Shown here one piece after another: positions 51,349 through 61,668 of a stretch of DNA of 64,000 nt. The first letter of the stretch is position 1, and every line of letters begins with the position of its first letter. The position numbers and the translations under genes are program-made. The stretch is from JAIBAJ01 sp965284645 (GTDB lineage: Bacteria; Bacteroidota; Bacteroidia; JAIBAJ01). The DNA lies in assembly GCA_965284645.1 (NCBI GenBank), contig OZ260106.1, positions 744,001 through 808,000 of the forward strand. Reading direction: 5' to 3'. The notes under the pieces were generated by a model. The model was given only the letters and a program-made list of their open reading frames with translations, made no database searches and was not told the origin of the DNA.

Positions 51349-52401
51349 TTATTCGACCCAATCGGCAATAAAGATATTGGTATCGCGTGTTCCGCCGTTG
51401 TTTCGGTTGCTGGAGAACACTAGTTTTTTGCCATCTGGAGAGAACATGGGGAAAGCGTTGAATAGGCTTTCGGAAGTGATTTTTTCGAGGTTTTTACCAT
51501 CCAAATCAATCATATACAGTTGGAAATCGTAGCCTCGTTCGCTGTGGTGGTTAGAAGAAAAGAGCACTTTTTTTCCGGAAGGGTGAAAGAAGGGTGCCCA
51601 ATTGGCTTTGCCAAGCTGGGTGAGCTGGCGCAGGTTGGAACCATCTACATTGCAGCAATACAATTCCATGTTGGTTGGAGCGACTAGGCCTTTCGAAAGT
51701 AGGTCTTTATATTCGGCAACTTCCGTTTCCGTTTGTGGGCGGGAAGCTCGGAAAATAAGTTGTTTGCCATCGGGCGAAAAGAAGGCTCCACCATCGTAAC
51801 CAAGACCGAAAGTAATTTGTCGTTGGTTTTTTCCGTCGCTATCCATTGTCCACAATTCCAGATCGCCGCTGCGTGTACTGGTGAAAACGATTTTATCTCC
51901 TTGTGGGGAAACCGTTGCTTCGGCATCGTAGCCGGGCGTATTGGTTAGTTTTTGGGTGATTTTCCCCTTTAGATCGGCCACGTAAATGTCGTAACCTGGG
52001 TGGATTTGCCAAAGGTATTTGCCTTTGATTTGTGGCATTTCCGGACATTCTTTTCCGCTTTCGTGGGTAGAGGCGAAGAGGATATGCTTGTTGTCGGGTA
52101 GGAAATAAGAGCAGGTGGTACGTCCTTCCCCGGTACTGATGCGAGTAGGTTTATAGGTCGAATCAGCCTTGGCGATTTCCAAGTCGAAAATTTGGTCGCA
52201 TTGGAGGCCCCAGGCTTTGTTATTGGATTGGAAGGATAGTCGGTTGCCATCGAAGCTAAAATAAGCTTCAGCATTGTCGCCACCAAAAGTGAGTTGGCGT
52301 AGGTTTTTGAGATGAGGTTCCTGGGCAAGTATAGGTTCAGCCAAAAACCCTAGGGCAAAAAAGGGAATAAGGTATTTCAAAAATAAAGGATTGAGAGACA
52401 A
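51349..52401 (-). CDS. Secreted TolB-like beta-propeller (PD40 repeats)
   Basis: This 350-residue exported protein has a signal peptide (about 1-26, ending ILA) and about six PD40/WD40-like blades, seen as repeats such as SPDGKKLVFSSNRN, SPDGKQLIFRASRP, SPQGDKIVFTSTRSGD and PSGKKVLFSSNHHSE. Such propellers bind protein partners in the periplasm. It is the first gene of the unit that continues into the M28 peptidase (8-bp gap), so a link to peptide handling is possible. It is not TolB itself: the TolB N-terminal domain is missing. Confidence 0.85.
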   Translation of the reverse strand: MSLNPLFLKYLIPFFALGFLAEPILAQEPHLKNLRQLTFGGDNAEAYFSFDGNRLSFQSNNKAWGLQCDQIFDLEIAKADSTYKPTRISTGEGRTTCSYFLPDNKHILFASTHESGKECPEMPQIKGKYLWQIHPGYDIYVADLKGKITQKLTNTPGYDAEATVSPQGDKIVFTSTRSGDLELWTMDSDGKNQRQITFGLGYDGGAFFSPDGKQLIFRASRPQTETEVAEYKDLLSKGLVAPTNMELYCCNVDGSNLRQLTQLGKANWAPFFHPSGKKVLFSSNHHSERGYDFQLYMIDLDGKNLEKITSESLFNAFPMFSPDGKKLVFSSNRNNGGTRDTNIFIADWVE

Positions 52402-52429
52402 AGGTAGGGGGATAAAAATTAAAAAGTAG

Positions 52430-53290
52430 AAATTAAGGATTAAAAATTGAGGGAAGGATTGGTATACTGATGAAGCTGGAGAACACAGGTTTTTTTTTGA
52501 ACGCAGAATTTTAGGATGATTATGGTTTACGCGGAAGGGGATGGTACACAGAGGACACAGATTTATTGGAACGCAGAATTTTATGATGATTATGATCTAC
52601 GCGGAAGGGGATGGTACACTGATGAAACAGATTGAACTGATTCTCACTGTTTTTTTTTCCTTGCGGAAAAAGTTGGAACGCGGAAGCCCCCTATTGCCAA
52701 TTCGCTATTCGCTATTCGCTTTTATTCGAACGCTGAATTTTATGATCATTATGATTTACGCTGAAGGGGATGGTACACAGAGGACACAGATTTATTGGAA
52801 CGCAGAATTTTATGATGATTATGATCTACGCGGAAGGGGATGGTACACAGAGGTCACAGATTTATTGGAACGCAGATTTTTATAATCATTATGATTTACG
52901 CAGAAGGGGGATGGTACACAGAAGAAACAGATTGAACGGAGGAACACTGATTTATTGGAACGCAGAATTTTAGGATGATTATGATTTTCACTGATTTTTT
53001 TCCTTGCGGAAAAGGCTGTACGGTGAATTCCCCCCTATTCGCAAATCGCTATTCGCTAAAATTCAAATATGATTTTCTCTGATTTTTTTCCTTGCGGAAA
53101 AAGGTAATATAATGGATTCCCCCAATAACATTTAACCATTAACTATTAACTTTCTTCCCCCCCTATTCGCTTTTCGCTAATCGCCATTCGCTGTATTTCG
53201 AAAATGATTCTCACTGGTTTTTTCCTTGCGGAAAAGGTTGGAACGCGGAAGCCCCCAATTCGCTATTCGCCATTCGCAAATCGCTATAAT
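52430..53290 (-). repeat. Repeat array 3 (mosaic of CACAGA and CGCAGAATTT blocks)
   Basis: Blocks recur in mixed order: GGGATGGTACACAGAGGACA, ACTGATGAAACAGATTGAAC, CGCAGAATTTTATGATGATT, TTGCGGAAAAAG and heptads CGCTATT. The unit length is less regular than in arrays 1 and 2. Orientation matches array 2. No gene is seen between 52402 and 53546. Confidence 0.8.
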
Positions 53291-53355
53291 TCAAAGCAGA
53301 GGAGTATTTGGAAGTGTAAAGGTTAGTTTTTCTACTGCTACCGGGCACGGAGGAC

Positions 53356-53496
53356 CTCGGGTAGGGATAGTAGTGTATAGCCCACAGGGATGCGGAGGAA
53401 CGGAGCAGACCGAGGACTAGAAACGGATAGCCCGACCATGAGCCCTTGTTAAATGGGAAGTTCGGGGTAGACTGTTTTGGGCGAATGGGACCCGCC
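53356..53496 (-). repeat. Element B copy 8
   Basis: Reverse copy. Inner stem CCAT/ATGG plus GCCC/GGGC around a 2-nt internal mismatch; outer helix CGGGT/ACCCG. It directly follows array 3 and precedes the amidohydrolase stop codon by about 50 bp. Confidence 0.85.
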
Positions 53497-53546
53497 AAAT
53501 AAGAATTATCGATTACAACTTCCTCTAATTTGGCGCAGGTAATGGC

Positions 53547-56500
53547 CTAGTTTACCTCTTCTTCGTCTACCGTTTCGCAATGGTATTCCCGATAGGTTTT
53601 GGATTCCACTTTTTGGGTTTTTTCGCCATTCTTTTTGGCCTTAATCATTTTTTGGATGATGCGGGTTCTTTCTTGTGCCATGATTTCGCGGGCAAGCAAA
53701 TCTTTGTCTTTGTCGAAATAACAGATGCCATCCACAAAGGTGTAATCGGCCTTGGAATAAATGCTTAAGGGGTGGCCATTCCAGAGCACCACATCGGCGT
53801 CTTTACCGGTTTTGATGCTGCCCATTTTGTTATCTAAATGCAACAATTTAGCCGGATTTAAAGTGACCATTTTCAAAGCGTCCTCTTCTGAAACATCGCC
53901 ATATTTTATGGTTTTAGCAGCCTCTTGATTGAGTCGTCTTCCCATTTCGGCATCATCGCTGTTGATAGCAGTAACCACGCCCACTTTGTTCAAAATAGCG
54001 GCGTTGTAAGGAATAGCATCGTTTACCTCCCATTTGTAGGCCCACCAATCGCTGAAAGTGGAGCCGCCAACACCATGCTTTTTCATTTTGTCGGCCACTT
54101 TGTAACCTTCGAGGATATGAGTAAAGGTATTGACTTTGAAACCCATGCTATCGGCCACATGCATAAGCATATTGATTTCGCTTTGCACATAGCTGTGGCA
54201 GGTGATAAACCGCTTTTTGTCGAGAATCTCGTTTAAAACCTCCATTTCAATATCTTTTCGTGGGGCTGTTTGGGTTTTGCCGGCTGCATAATCGGCAAAA
54301 CTTCGCTTGTATTCTTTGGCCCGAATAAAGGCGTCGTAGAAGGTCTGCTCCACGCCCATGCGGGTTTGTGGAAAGCGAACGGTGTTGTGGTCGCCCCAGT
54401 TGCTTTGCTTCACATTTTCGCCTAGGGCAAATTTGATAAATCCGTCGGCTCCGGCGATTTTCATTTTCTCGGGAGCAAGACCCCAGCGAAGTTTGATAAG
54501 GGCGCTTTGTCCACCGATACAATTGGCCGATCCGTGCAACAATTGTGCGCCGATAACACCTCCTGCCAATTGCCGATAAATGTTCACATCTTCATTGTTT
54601 ACGACATCCGAAATACTTACTTCAGCGGTTACGCTTTGGGTGCCTTCGTTTACACCTTTGCTGATGGCAATATGGCTGTGTTCGTCGATGATGCCGGCGG
54701 TTAAGTGTTTGTTGGTGCCATCGATAAGCCTTGCCCCTTCTGCTGCAAGGTTTTTACCGATGGATACGATTTTACCTTTTTCTAGAAGCACGTCGGATTC
54801 CTTCAAAATACCTTCCTTTTCGTTGGTCCAAACCGTGGCATTTTTTATCAGAACCTTTTCTTGAACGGGCAGGCTTGCATTTCCATAGGCCGCAAAGGGG
54901 AATAGAACGGGGCCAAGAGCGGAGGTATCAGGTTTTGCGCTGTCTTTTTTTATTTCCTCGGTAAAGGCTTGGGTTTGGGTGGCAGACCAAGCCGCATAAC
55001 TACCATCCGACAAAGCTGCTTCGCCCGAAAGGCTTTGCCCATCCACTCTGCCCGACAATCTGTTTTTAACCGGGTTTTTCTTGTCTGTTGCGAAGGATAA
55101 AGTAACAAATTGCCGCTGCATACTCACCTCAACGGCTATTTTGGTGGTGTCTTTTGGCTGGGTTAACTTGGCGTCTAATTTGTTTATTTCGCCTTTTACT
55201 TCGAGGGTAAAGCCCGATTGGTCGCCAATTTTTAAACCATAGGTACCCCGAATATCGAATGCGGGACGTTCGTTAAGGATATATTGTTTGCCACGAATCC
55301 AGTTTTCATGGATTTGGTTTTTCTTATCGAACAGTTTATGGCTGGTGATAAGGAAATTAGCCAACATACCGGGTTTCAAACTTCCGGTGAGGGATGAAAC
55401 GCCTGCAATTTCAGCCGGAGTAGCGGTTAGAGCCTTAAGTGCGTCTTGTTCGCTCAATCCTCTTTCGATGGCTTTTCTTAGTTTGGTGTAAAACTCCGCT
55501 TTGTCTTTAAGGTCAGATGCGGTAATAGCAAATTTAACCCCGGCCTTTTGTAGCATAGACAAGTTGGAAGGTGCTAATTCCCAATGTTTCAGGTCCTCAA
55601 AAGCAATTTCTCTGCTGTCGTATACATCTTCCACTTCATAGGCATCTGGAAAATTAACAGGTAGGATAAAGGTGGCATTGGTAGCCTTGATATCGTCTAA
55701 CAGTTGGTATTCATCGCCGCTGCCTTTGAGGATGTATTGGGTTTTAAACTCGTCGCCAAGTTTGTCGGCGCGCAAGGCAGAAAGTTTATCACCGACTTCA
55801 AAAATGGAGGGTAGTGTTTGGTTTTGGTTCCACGCTTCCAAGCTGAGGTTCATTTCCTGTAGCTTGGATTTTTCGTTTTTATACCATTGTCCGTCGAGGT
55901 AAGTTTGGCGCAGCAAAGCAATACTACCCATGAGCGAGGAGGGATAATCCTGGGTGCTGGTCCCTTTGTTAAAGGAGTAGTGGGCGGCCACTTTTTCTTT
56001 GAGGAGCAATTGATTTTCGCGATCATCGCCAAGCAAAACGGCAGCAGAGGTACCGCGGGCAATACCATCATTGGCGAAAGAAAGGGCCGAAGCAAAGCCA
56101 AGTTTACGAAGTTCTGCAGCTTTATCTTTGTTGTAGGTAAACAATTTTGCGGCCTCTACTTCAGGTTTTAGGGCTTGGTTCCACGCAAAAGCGCCTTTAG
56201 TTGCGGTTTCGAGTTGTGGGCCTGAATTTTCGCGATTCCGTTTCGATTCTGGGAGCCCATAAGAGCTGTAGCATTCCACCAAACCGGGATAGATGAATTT
56301 TCCTTTCAGGTCGGTTATTATGGCATCGGCAGGCAGGCCAATATTGGTACCAACGGCCTCCACCTTTCCATCCCGAATAAGGAGGGTGGCATTTTGCACA
56401 ACCGTTTGGTAATCAATATAAATGGTTGCGTTGGTAAAGGCGTAGGCGTTGTGGATTTTGTTGGGAGCTCCGTTGGTTGGAAAGGTAACTTGGGCAAGCG

Positions 56501-56555
56501 TTTGCAGCGAAAGGGACAAACCTAAGCCAAGTATAAACAGGGATCGAAAATGCAT
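53547..56555 (-). CDS. Tandem amidohydrolase-domain exported protein
   Basis: This is a 1002-residue exported protein with signal peptide MHFRSLFILGLGLSLSLQTLA from ATG 56555. It holds two amidohydrolase domains. The first (about 30-430) has lost the metal-binding H-x-H, reading KFIYPGLVECYSSYGLPE. The second (about 560-970) keeps HLTAGIIDEHSHIA with later His and Asp (ITCHSYVQSE, INSDDAEM). The second half is therefore likely the active imidazolonepropionase- or dipeptidase-like unit, the first a degenerate repeat. Substrate unknown. It is flanked by inverted repeat arrays 3 and 4. Confidence 0.88.
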   Translation of the reverse strand: MHFRSLFILGLGLSLSLQTLAQVTFPTNGAPNKIHNAYAFTNATIYIDYQTVVQNATLLIRDGKVEAVGTNIGLPADAIITDLKGKFIYPGLVECYSSYGLPESKRNRENSGPQLETATKGAFAWNQALKPEVEAAKLFTYNKDKAAELRKLGFASALSFANDGIARGTSAAVLLGDDRENQLLLKEKVAAHYSFNKGTSTQDYPSSLMGSIALLRQTYLDGQWYKNEKSKLQEMNLSLEAWNQNQTLPSIFEVGDKLSALRADKLGDEFKTQYILKGSGDEYQLLDDIKATNATFILPVNFPDAYEVEDVYDSREIAFEDLKHWELAPSNLSMLQKAGVKFAITASDLKDKAEFYTKLRKAIERGLSEQDALKALTATPAEIAGVSSLTGSLKPGMLANFLITSHKLFDKKNQIHENWIRGKQYILNERPAFDIRGTYGLKIGDQSGFTLEVKGEINKLDAKLTQPKDTTKIAVEVSMQRQFVTLSFATDKKNPVKNRLSGRVDGQSLSGEAALSDGSYAAWSATQTQAFTEEIKKDSAKPDTSALGPVLFPFAAYGNASLPVQEKVLIKNATVWTNEKEGILKESDVLLEKGKIVSIGKNLAAEGARLIDGTNKHLTAGIIDEHSHIAISKGVNEGTQSVTAEVSISDVVNNEDVNIYRQLAGGVIGAQLLHGSANCIGGQSALIKLRWGLAPEKMKIAGADGFIKFALGENVKQSNWGDHNTVRFPQTRMGVEQTFYDAFIRAKEYKRSFADYAAGKTQTAPRKDIEMEVLNEILDKKRFITCHSYVQSEINMLMHVADSMGFKVNTFTHILEGYKVADKMKKHGVGGSTFSDWWAYKWEVNDAIPYNAAILNKVGVVTAINSDDAEMGRRLNQEAAKTIKYGDVSEEDALKMVTLNPAKLLHLDNKMGSIKTGKDADVVLWNGHPLSIYSKADYTFVDGICYFDKDKDLLAREIMAQERTRIIQKMIKAKKNGEKTQKVESKTYREYHCETVDEEEVN

Positions 56556-56576
56556 GGGCCGAAGATAGCAAATCAT

Positions 56577-57060
56577 TGGGAAGAGGTTAATTGTTAATTG
56601 GGGGGAAGAGGTTAATCGTTATTGGTTAATTGTTATTGGGGGAATACGAATACTATTATTTTCCGCAAGGAAAAAAATCAGTGAAAATCATAATGATCAT
56701 AAAATTCTGCGTTCCAATAAATCTGTGTCCTCTGTGTACCATCCCCTCTGCGTAAATCTTAATCATCATAAAAATCTGCGTTCTAATTATAGCGATTTGC
56801 GAATAGGGGGTGAGGTTAATGGTTATTAGTTAATTGTTATTGGGTGAATCCGTGAACTATTATTTTCCGCAAGGAAAAAATCAGTGAAAATCATAATGAT
56901 CATAAAATTCTGCGTTCCAATAAATCAGTGTTCTCCAGTCTAATCAGTGTCCTCTGTGTACCATCCCTTCCGCGTAAATCATAATCATCATAAAATTCTG
57001 CGTTCAAAAAAAAACTGTGTTCCTCCGTTCAATCTGTTTCCTCTGTGTACCCTTTCCAAA
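56577..57060 (+). repeat. Repeat array 4
   Basis: Orientation of array 1. It opens with heptads GTTAATT, GTTAATT, AATCGTT, AATTGTT, then TTCCGCAAGGAAAAAAATC, GTGAAAATCATAATGATCAT, CTGTGTCCTCTGTGTACC blocks, repeated once with changes. Lies between the divergent amidohydrolase and alpha-2-macroglobulin genes, so it occupies both promoter regions. Confidence 0.8.
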
Positions 57061-57135
57061 ATTTTTTTCATCCCCTCGTGTGGAATTTATCCAGGCCTTG
57101 CATCCTAATACCGAAACTTCTAAAAACCACTTGTT

Positions 57136-60100
57136 ATGCAATGCTTTGGAAAATCCCTGCTCCCCGCCAGCCTCCTAGCCTCGGCGGTAATGTTGGTGCT
57201 CGCCTTCAACGCCAACTCCTTCTTTAATCCTTCCGCCATCCGAACCCTTTTTCCGACGGTGGAAAACGAATTTATCCGTGGTCTGCGCGAAAAACTCAAA
57301 CAACTTTCGAATTCTCATTCCGAAGATCGGCTCTACCTTCAAACCGATAAGCCTTTTTATAGTCCGGGCGAAACGGTTTGGTTTTCGGCCTTTATCCGCA
57401 ACGGATCCGACCTAAATCCTTCCTCCAAAAGCGAAGTACTGCATATTGAGGTATTTAATCCAGCAGGCGCCATCGCTAAAAAGTTGGATTTGATTGCCCT
57501 CGAAGGACAAAGCCGTGGTGACTTTCAAATCGAAGAAGGTTTGCCCGGTGGCATTTACAAAATCAAAGCCTTCACCAATTGGATGCAAAACGATTCGGCC
57601 TACTTTGAAAAGGAAATCACCGTGCAAGAATTTGTGCTTCCCCGTCTAAAAATGAAATTGGATTTCGAAAGAGAAGCCTTTGCGCCTGGCGATGAAGTAG
57701 TGGCCAAACTAAACCTCGAAACCAACGAAAACAAAGCTTTATCCAATTTCCCATTCGATTATACTGTGTCAATTGGTGGTAAGGAGTTCACCAAAAACAA
57801 TTCGTCCACCGGCAACAATGGTGAAATGTTTATTCGCTTTAAACTGCCCGCCAAACTAAAAACCAGTGACGGATTGCTCAATATCGCCCTCGAGTATGAA
57901 GGACAAACCGAAAGCATCAACCGAAGCATTCCCATTGTGCTCAACCAAATTTCACTTGAGCTTTTTCCGGAAGGAGGCGATCTCATTGAAAACCTCGAAA
58001 GCCGCATTGCCTTCCGTGCCAAAAACGAACGAGGCAAACCCGCCGATATCAAAGGAATCGTTTTGGATAAAAATGGAAAGGAAGTGGGGCAGTTCTCTAG
58101 TTACGCCAAAGGATTAGGGCATTTCAACCTTACCCCCGAAAAAGGACAAAGCTATACGGCCTTGGTTACATCACCCAAATGTGAAACCGAATTCCCCCTC
58201 CCTCCTGCCCTTCCCCAAGGATTTGTGCTAAAAGTAGATGAAGCAAAAAATTTCGACCTTCCCATTCATATCCAAAGTAGCATCAACGGAAAAGCATCCT
58301 TGGTAGCCAGCGTTCGAGGTAAAATAATTTGGGCTACTGAAATACAACTGGCAACCGGAAACAACCAGGTACAACTGCCCCTCGACCAATTTCCAATGGG
58401 TGTGGCAAACATAACTTTGTTTGACGAAAACGGCATTGAACGTTGCGAGCGTTTAGCCTTTGTGAATCGTGACAAACAATTGCGTATTCAAATCGAAACC
58501 GACAAAGAAAAATACCTGCCCCGCGACAAGGTGAAAATGACCGTTTCAACCACCGATGCCAATGGGCTGCCAGTAGCGTCACAACTGAGCTTAGCGGTTG
58601 TAAACGACCAATTGCTTTCTTTTGCCGACGACAAACAACACAACCTGCTTTCGGCCCTTTGCCTTCAATACGACATCAAAGAAAAAATTGAAGAACCTAC
58701 TTTTTTCTTCGACAACAAGGAAGCCAAAAGTCTGAAAGCGTTGGATTATCTTATGCTTACCAGTGGCTGGAGACGGTTTACGTGGAAAGAAATACGCACC
58801 GAATCGGTACCTGAATTTGGCCTGGTAGGCGAAAAAGCCGAAATCAATGGAACAGTGGTAAATGCCGAAACCCAAAAACCAATAGCCGGTGCTTTTGTGA
58901 AACTCCTTGGAAGCAAACAAACCACCCGTACCGACGCCCAAGGCAAATTCAGCCTCAAAAAAGCCGATATCGCCCAATTCAACCAACTGGAAGTACGCAT
59001 GCCTGATTTTTCGGTGTACAACATGACAATCAACCATTTCAATGACCAGGGCCTACTATCCCTTTGGCCTATTCGTAAAGTTGATGCTTTAGAAAAAAAC
59101 ATTCAGGCTGTGTTGTGTGCTCCTGCCGCCCATATGGTGCGGGCAGAAAATGTTGGAGCGGCAAATTTCCTATGGGATGCTGGGGCGGCACCGGTTGAAG
59201 ACCTAAAAGTGGTTGAAAAGCCAGCCAAAGCCAAAGAAATTGCTAAGAAAAAACCAGGTAAAGCTATGGCTGATTCTATTGGCTTCATAGCAAAGAAGAA
59301 GGCTGGCAAATGGGCTAAAGATGAAGAATTTGTCAATGAAGAACTGGTCTTTGGTTTCGTAAAACAGCAAGAGCCAGCCGAGGAAAAATCACATTTTGTG
59401 CGGGCCCGTCAATTCCCCAGCTCTAAACCTGAGCCGTTGCAGGCCACCGATGTGCGAACCGATTTCCGCTCTACTCTTTTCTTCGACGGACAAGTAGAAA
59501 CCGATCGTACAGGTAAAAAGACCATCGAATTTTACACTTCCGACGAAATCACCTCCTTCCGTATTACTGCTGAAGGCATTGGTAGCAATGGGATGGCCGG
59601 ACGAACCGAAAAAACACTTTACACCCAATTGCCATTAAGCGTTTCGGCCAAAATTCCGGTGAGCTGCATCTTAGGAGATTTGGTTGCCCTGCCAGTTACT
59701 TTAAAAAACAATACCTCTTCAAAAGTGAGCGGCCATTTGACAGTTAGTCTTCCTTCCGGTTTTGTGAAAAAAGGAGAAACTTCCTTTGTGCAAACCCTCG
59801 AAGCCAACGAGTCCAAAACCATTTATCTGACCTTCGAAGTAGGCGGAAAAGCCCAAAAAGACAGTCTGCGCATTGCCTTTCAAGCAGGAAGTTATAGCGA
59901 CCAGGTAGCCCAAGCCATCAAAACCGAGGCGAAAGGTTTTCCGATGAGTTTTGCCTTCTCGGGCAAGCAATTGGAGGCTGAACACGAATTCAGTTTGAGT
60001 CATGTTGTTCCGGGCAGTTTGAATGTAAGTCTAACAGCCTACCCTTCGGTGGTATCAGACCTGATGAAAGGTGTAGAAAGTATTTTGAACGAGCCTTCGG

Positions 60101-61524
60101 GCTGTTTCGAACAAACCAGCATGAGTAGCTATCCCAATGTGATGGTGCTCGACTATCTCCAAACCATCGACTCTAAGGACAAAAAGATATTGGACAGGGC
60201 AAATGAGTTGCTCGACCGTGGCTATAAACGCTTGGTGAGTTTCGAAACCAAACAAAAAGGTTACGAATGGTTTGGCAGTGCGCCAGGTCACGAAGCACTT
60301 ACGGCCTACGGTTTGATGCAGTTCAACGATATGAAAAACGTGTATGCTTCCATTGATAATAAAATGATTGACCGCACGGCGGCTTGGCTTTTGGCAAGGA
60401 AAAACGGAAAAGGTGGTTTTGCCCGCAACCCACAAGCCTTGGATCAATTTGGTGCAGCCGACCAAGACATTACTGATGCCTATATTGTGTATGCCTTGGA
60501 GGAAGCCGGTTTTGGCAAAGAGATAGGACTGGAATACCGCAAAAACGTAGAGCATGCTTTAGACAGCAAGGATCCGTATTTGATGGGCATGATGACAGTA
60601 GCAGCTGTAAGGGCCAAGGACCAAGAAAATGCAGCCAAACTTGCCAAACTTTTGTCCGATAAGCAAGAAAAAGACGGTTGTTGGAAAGCCAAAAAACACA
60701 GCATTACCCGTAGTGGCGGTCAAGGCTTAGACATCGAAACCACATCCTTGGCATTAATGGGTTTAATGGCCTACGAAAACGGCTACAATGGCGAGATCAA
60801 CAAGGGGGTGGAGTATTTGGTAAAAAACCGCAACGCTTTTGGTGGATATGGCAGCACCCAAGCCACCATCCTTTGTTTGAAGGCCTTGACCCAGTATGCC
60901 AAATCGAACAAGCGTGCAGGCGAAGACGGCACGGTGGAAGTATTTGCGGATGGACGTAAAATCGGGGAAAAGGCTTATACCAAAGACACCAAAGACCCTA
61001 TCGATTTCAAGGGTTTAGAGAAAGAAATTAGGGAAGGAAAAACCAAGTTCAAAATCAGGTACAAAGGCGTAAAAAATGCCCTACCTTATTCCTTGGCCAT
61101 TACCTATAATTCGTCGTTACCGGCCAGCAGCGACGCGTGTGTAATTGGGTTAGAAACCGACTTGTCCAAAAACGATATAAAAATGGGTGAAACGGTGAGG
61201 ATGCGCATTGAAGTAAGCAACCTTACTAAAGAGGGACAACCCAGCACCATGGCGGTAATTGGCTTGCCATCGGGTTTATCGGCCCAGCCTTGGCAGTTGA
61301 AAGAGTTGATGGAAAAGCAAGCCTTCGACTATTACGAAATCAGCGGAAACAAGCTGTTTTTGTATTACCGCCAAATGAAGCCTTCCGAAACCAAAAACAT
61401 CGCCTTGGACTTGAAAGCCGAATTCCCCGGAACCTTTTATGCACCGGCCTCTTTTGCTTATTTGTATTACACTCCTGAAAACAAATGTTGGAAAGCCTTG
61501 GACCGGATAACGGTATCGAAATAG
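57136..61524 (+). CDS. Alpha-2-macroglobulin-family protein with carboxypeptidase-regulatory-like insert
   Basis: This is a 1462-residue envelope protein. An N-terminal hydrophobic segment (about 8-25) is followed by MG2-type domain LYLQTDKPFYSPGETVWFSA and further MG domains. A carboxypeptidase-regulatory-like beta insert lies near 570-620 (GTVVNAETQKPIAGAFVKLL). The A2M domain follows, and the thioester-like motif is GCFEQTS with Cys 990 and Gln 993, so the Cys and Gln of the C-x-E-Q core are kept while the first x is Phe instead of Gly. A bait-and-trap protease inhibitor or a gliding/polymer role are options. It ends in a clear terminator. Confidence 0.87.
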   Translation: MQCFGKSLLPASLLASAVMLVLAFNANSFFNPSAIRTLFPTVENEFIRGLREKLKQLSNSHSEDRLYLQTDKPFYSPGETVWFSAFIRNGSDLNPSSKSEVLHIEVFNPAGAIAKKLDLIALEGQSRGDFQIEEGLPGGIYKIKAFTNWMQNDSAYFEKEITVQEFVLPRLKMKLDFEREAFAPGDEVVAKLNLETNENKALSNFPFDYTVSIGGKEFTKNNSSTGNNGEMFIRFKLPAKLKTSDGLLNIALEYEGQTESINRSIPIVLNQISLELFPEGGDLIENLESRIAFRAKNERGKPADIKGIVLDKNGKEVGQFSSYAKGLGHFNLTPEKGQSYTALVTSPKCETEFPLPPALPQGFVLKVDEAKNFDLPIHIQSSINGKASLVASVRGKIIWATEIQLATGNNQVQLPLDQFPMGVANITLFDENGIERCERLAFVNRDKQLRIQIETDKEKYLPRDKVKMTVSTTDANGLPVASQLSLAVVNDQLLSFADDKQHNLLSALCLQYDIKEKIEEPTFFFDNKEAKSLKALDYLMLTSGWRRFTWKEIRTESVPEFGLVGEKAEINGTVVNAETQKPIAGAFVKLLGSKQTTRTDAQGKFSLKKADIAQFNQLEVRMPDFSVYNMTINHFNDQGLLSLWPIRKVDALEKNIQAVLCAPAAHMVRAENVGAANFLWDAGAAPVEDLKVVEKPAKAKEIAKKKPGKAMADSIGFIAKKKAGKWAKDEEFVNEELVFGFVKQQEPAEEKSHFVRARQFPSSKPEPLQATDVRTDFRSTLFFDGQVETDRTGKKTIEFYTSDEITSFRITAEGIGSNGMAGRTEKTLYTQLPLSVSAKIPVSCILGDLVALPVTLKNNTSSKVSGHLTVSLPSGFVKKGETSFVQTLEANESKTIYLTFEVGGKAQKDSLRIAFQAGSYSDQVAQAIKTEAKGFPMSFAFSGKQLEAEHEFSLSHVVPGSLNVSLTAYPSVVSDLMKGVESILNEPSGCFEQTSMSSYPNVMVLDYLQTIDSKDKKILDRANELLDRGYKRLVSFETKQKGYEWFGSAPGHEALTAYGLMQFNDMKNVYASIDNKMIDRTAAWLLARKNGKGGFARNPQALDQFGAADQDITDAYIVYALEEAGFGKEIGLEYRKNVEHALDSKDPYLMGMMTVAAVRAKDQENAAKLAKLLSDKQEKDGCWKAKKHSITRSGGQGLDIETTSLALMGLMAYENGYNGEINKGVEYLVKNRNAFGGYGSTQATILCLKALTQYAKSNKRAGEDGTVEVFADGRKIGEKAYTKDTKDPIDFKGLEKEIREGKTKFKIRYKGVKNALPYSLAITYNSSLPASSDACVIGLETDLSKNDIKMGETVRMRIEVSNLTKEGQPSTMAVIGLPSGLSAQPWQLKELMEKQAFDYYEISGNKLFLYYRQMKPSETKNIALDLKAEFPGTFYAPASFAYLYYTPENKCWKALDRITVSK

Positions 61525-61555
61525 CTGTCGTGTGGTTGAGTAAACCCCGGTTACT

Positions 61556-61635
61556 TTTAACCATTGTTAATCGGGGTAAGCCCAGCTAAATCAAGCAGTT
61601 AGGATTAATAAATCCTCCTATTGATTAACTTGGGC
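61556..61635 (+). repeat. Element A, 3' half
   Basis: Matches the distal half of element A (TTAATCGGGGTAAGCCCAGC, then CGG/AGGATTAATAAATCCTCC and TTGATTAAC). A more divergent relative lies at 61948-62040; both continue into the same AAAGGGAGTTGGCGAAAG tail. Confidence 0.75.
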
Positions 61636-61639
61636 TAAA

Positions 61640-61668
61640 GGGAGTTGGCGAAAGCTGGCTCCCTTTTT
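61640..61668 (+). terminator. Rho-independent terminator of the A2M gene
   Basis: 10-bp stem with G-U pairs, GGGAGTTGGC (61640-61649) with GCTGGCTCCC (61654-61663), GAAA tetraloop (GNRA), then T5. It ends the A2M transcript 116 bp after the stop. A decayed relative lies about 390 bp downstream. Confidence 0.8.
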
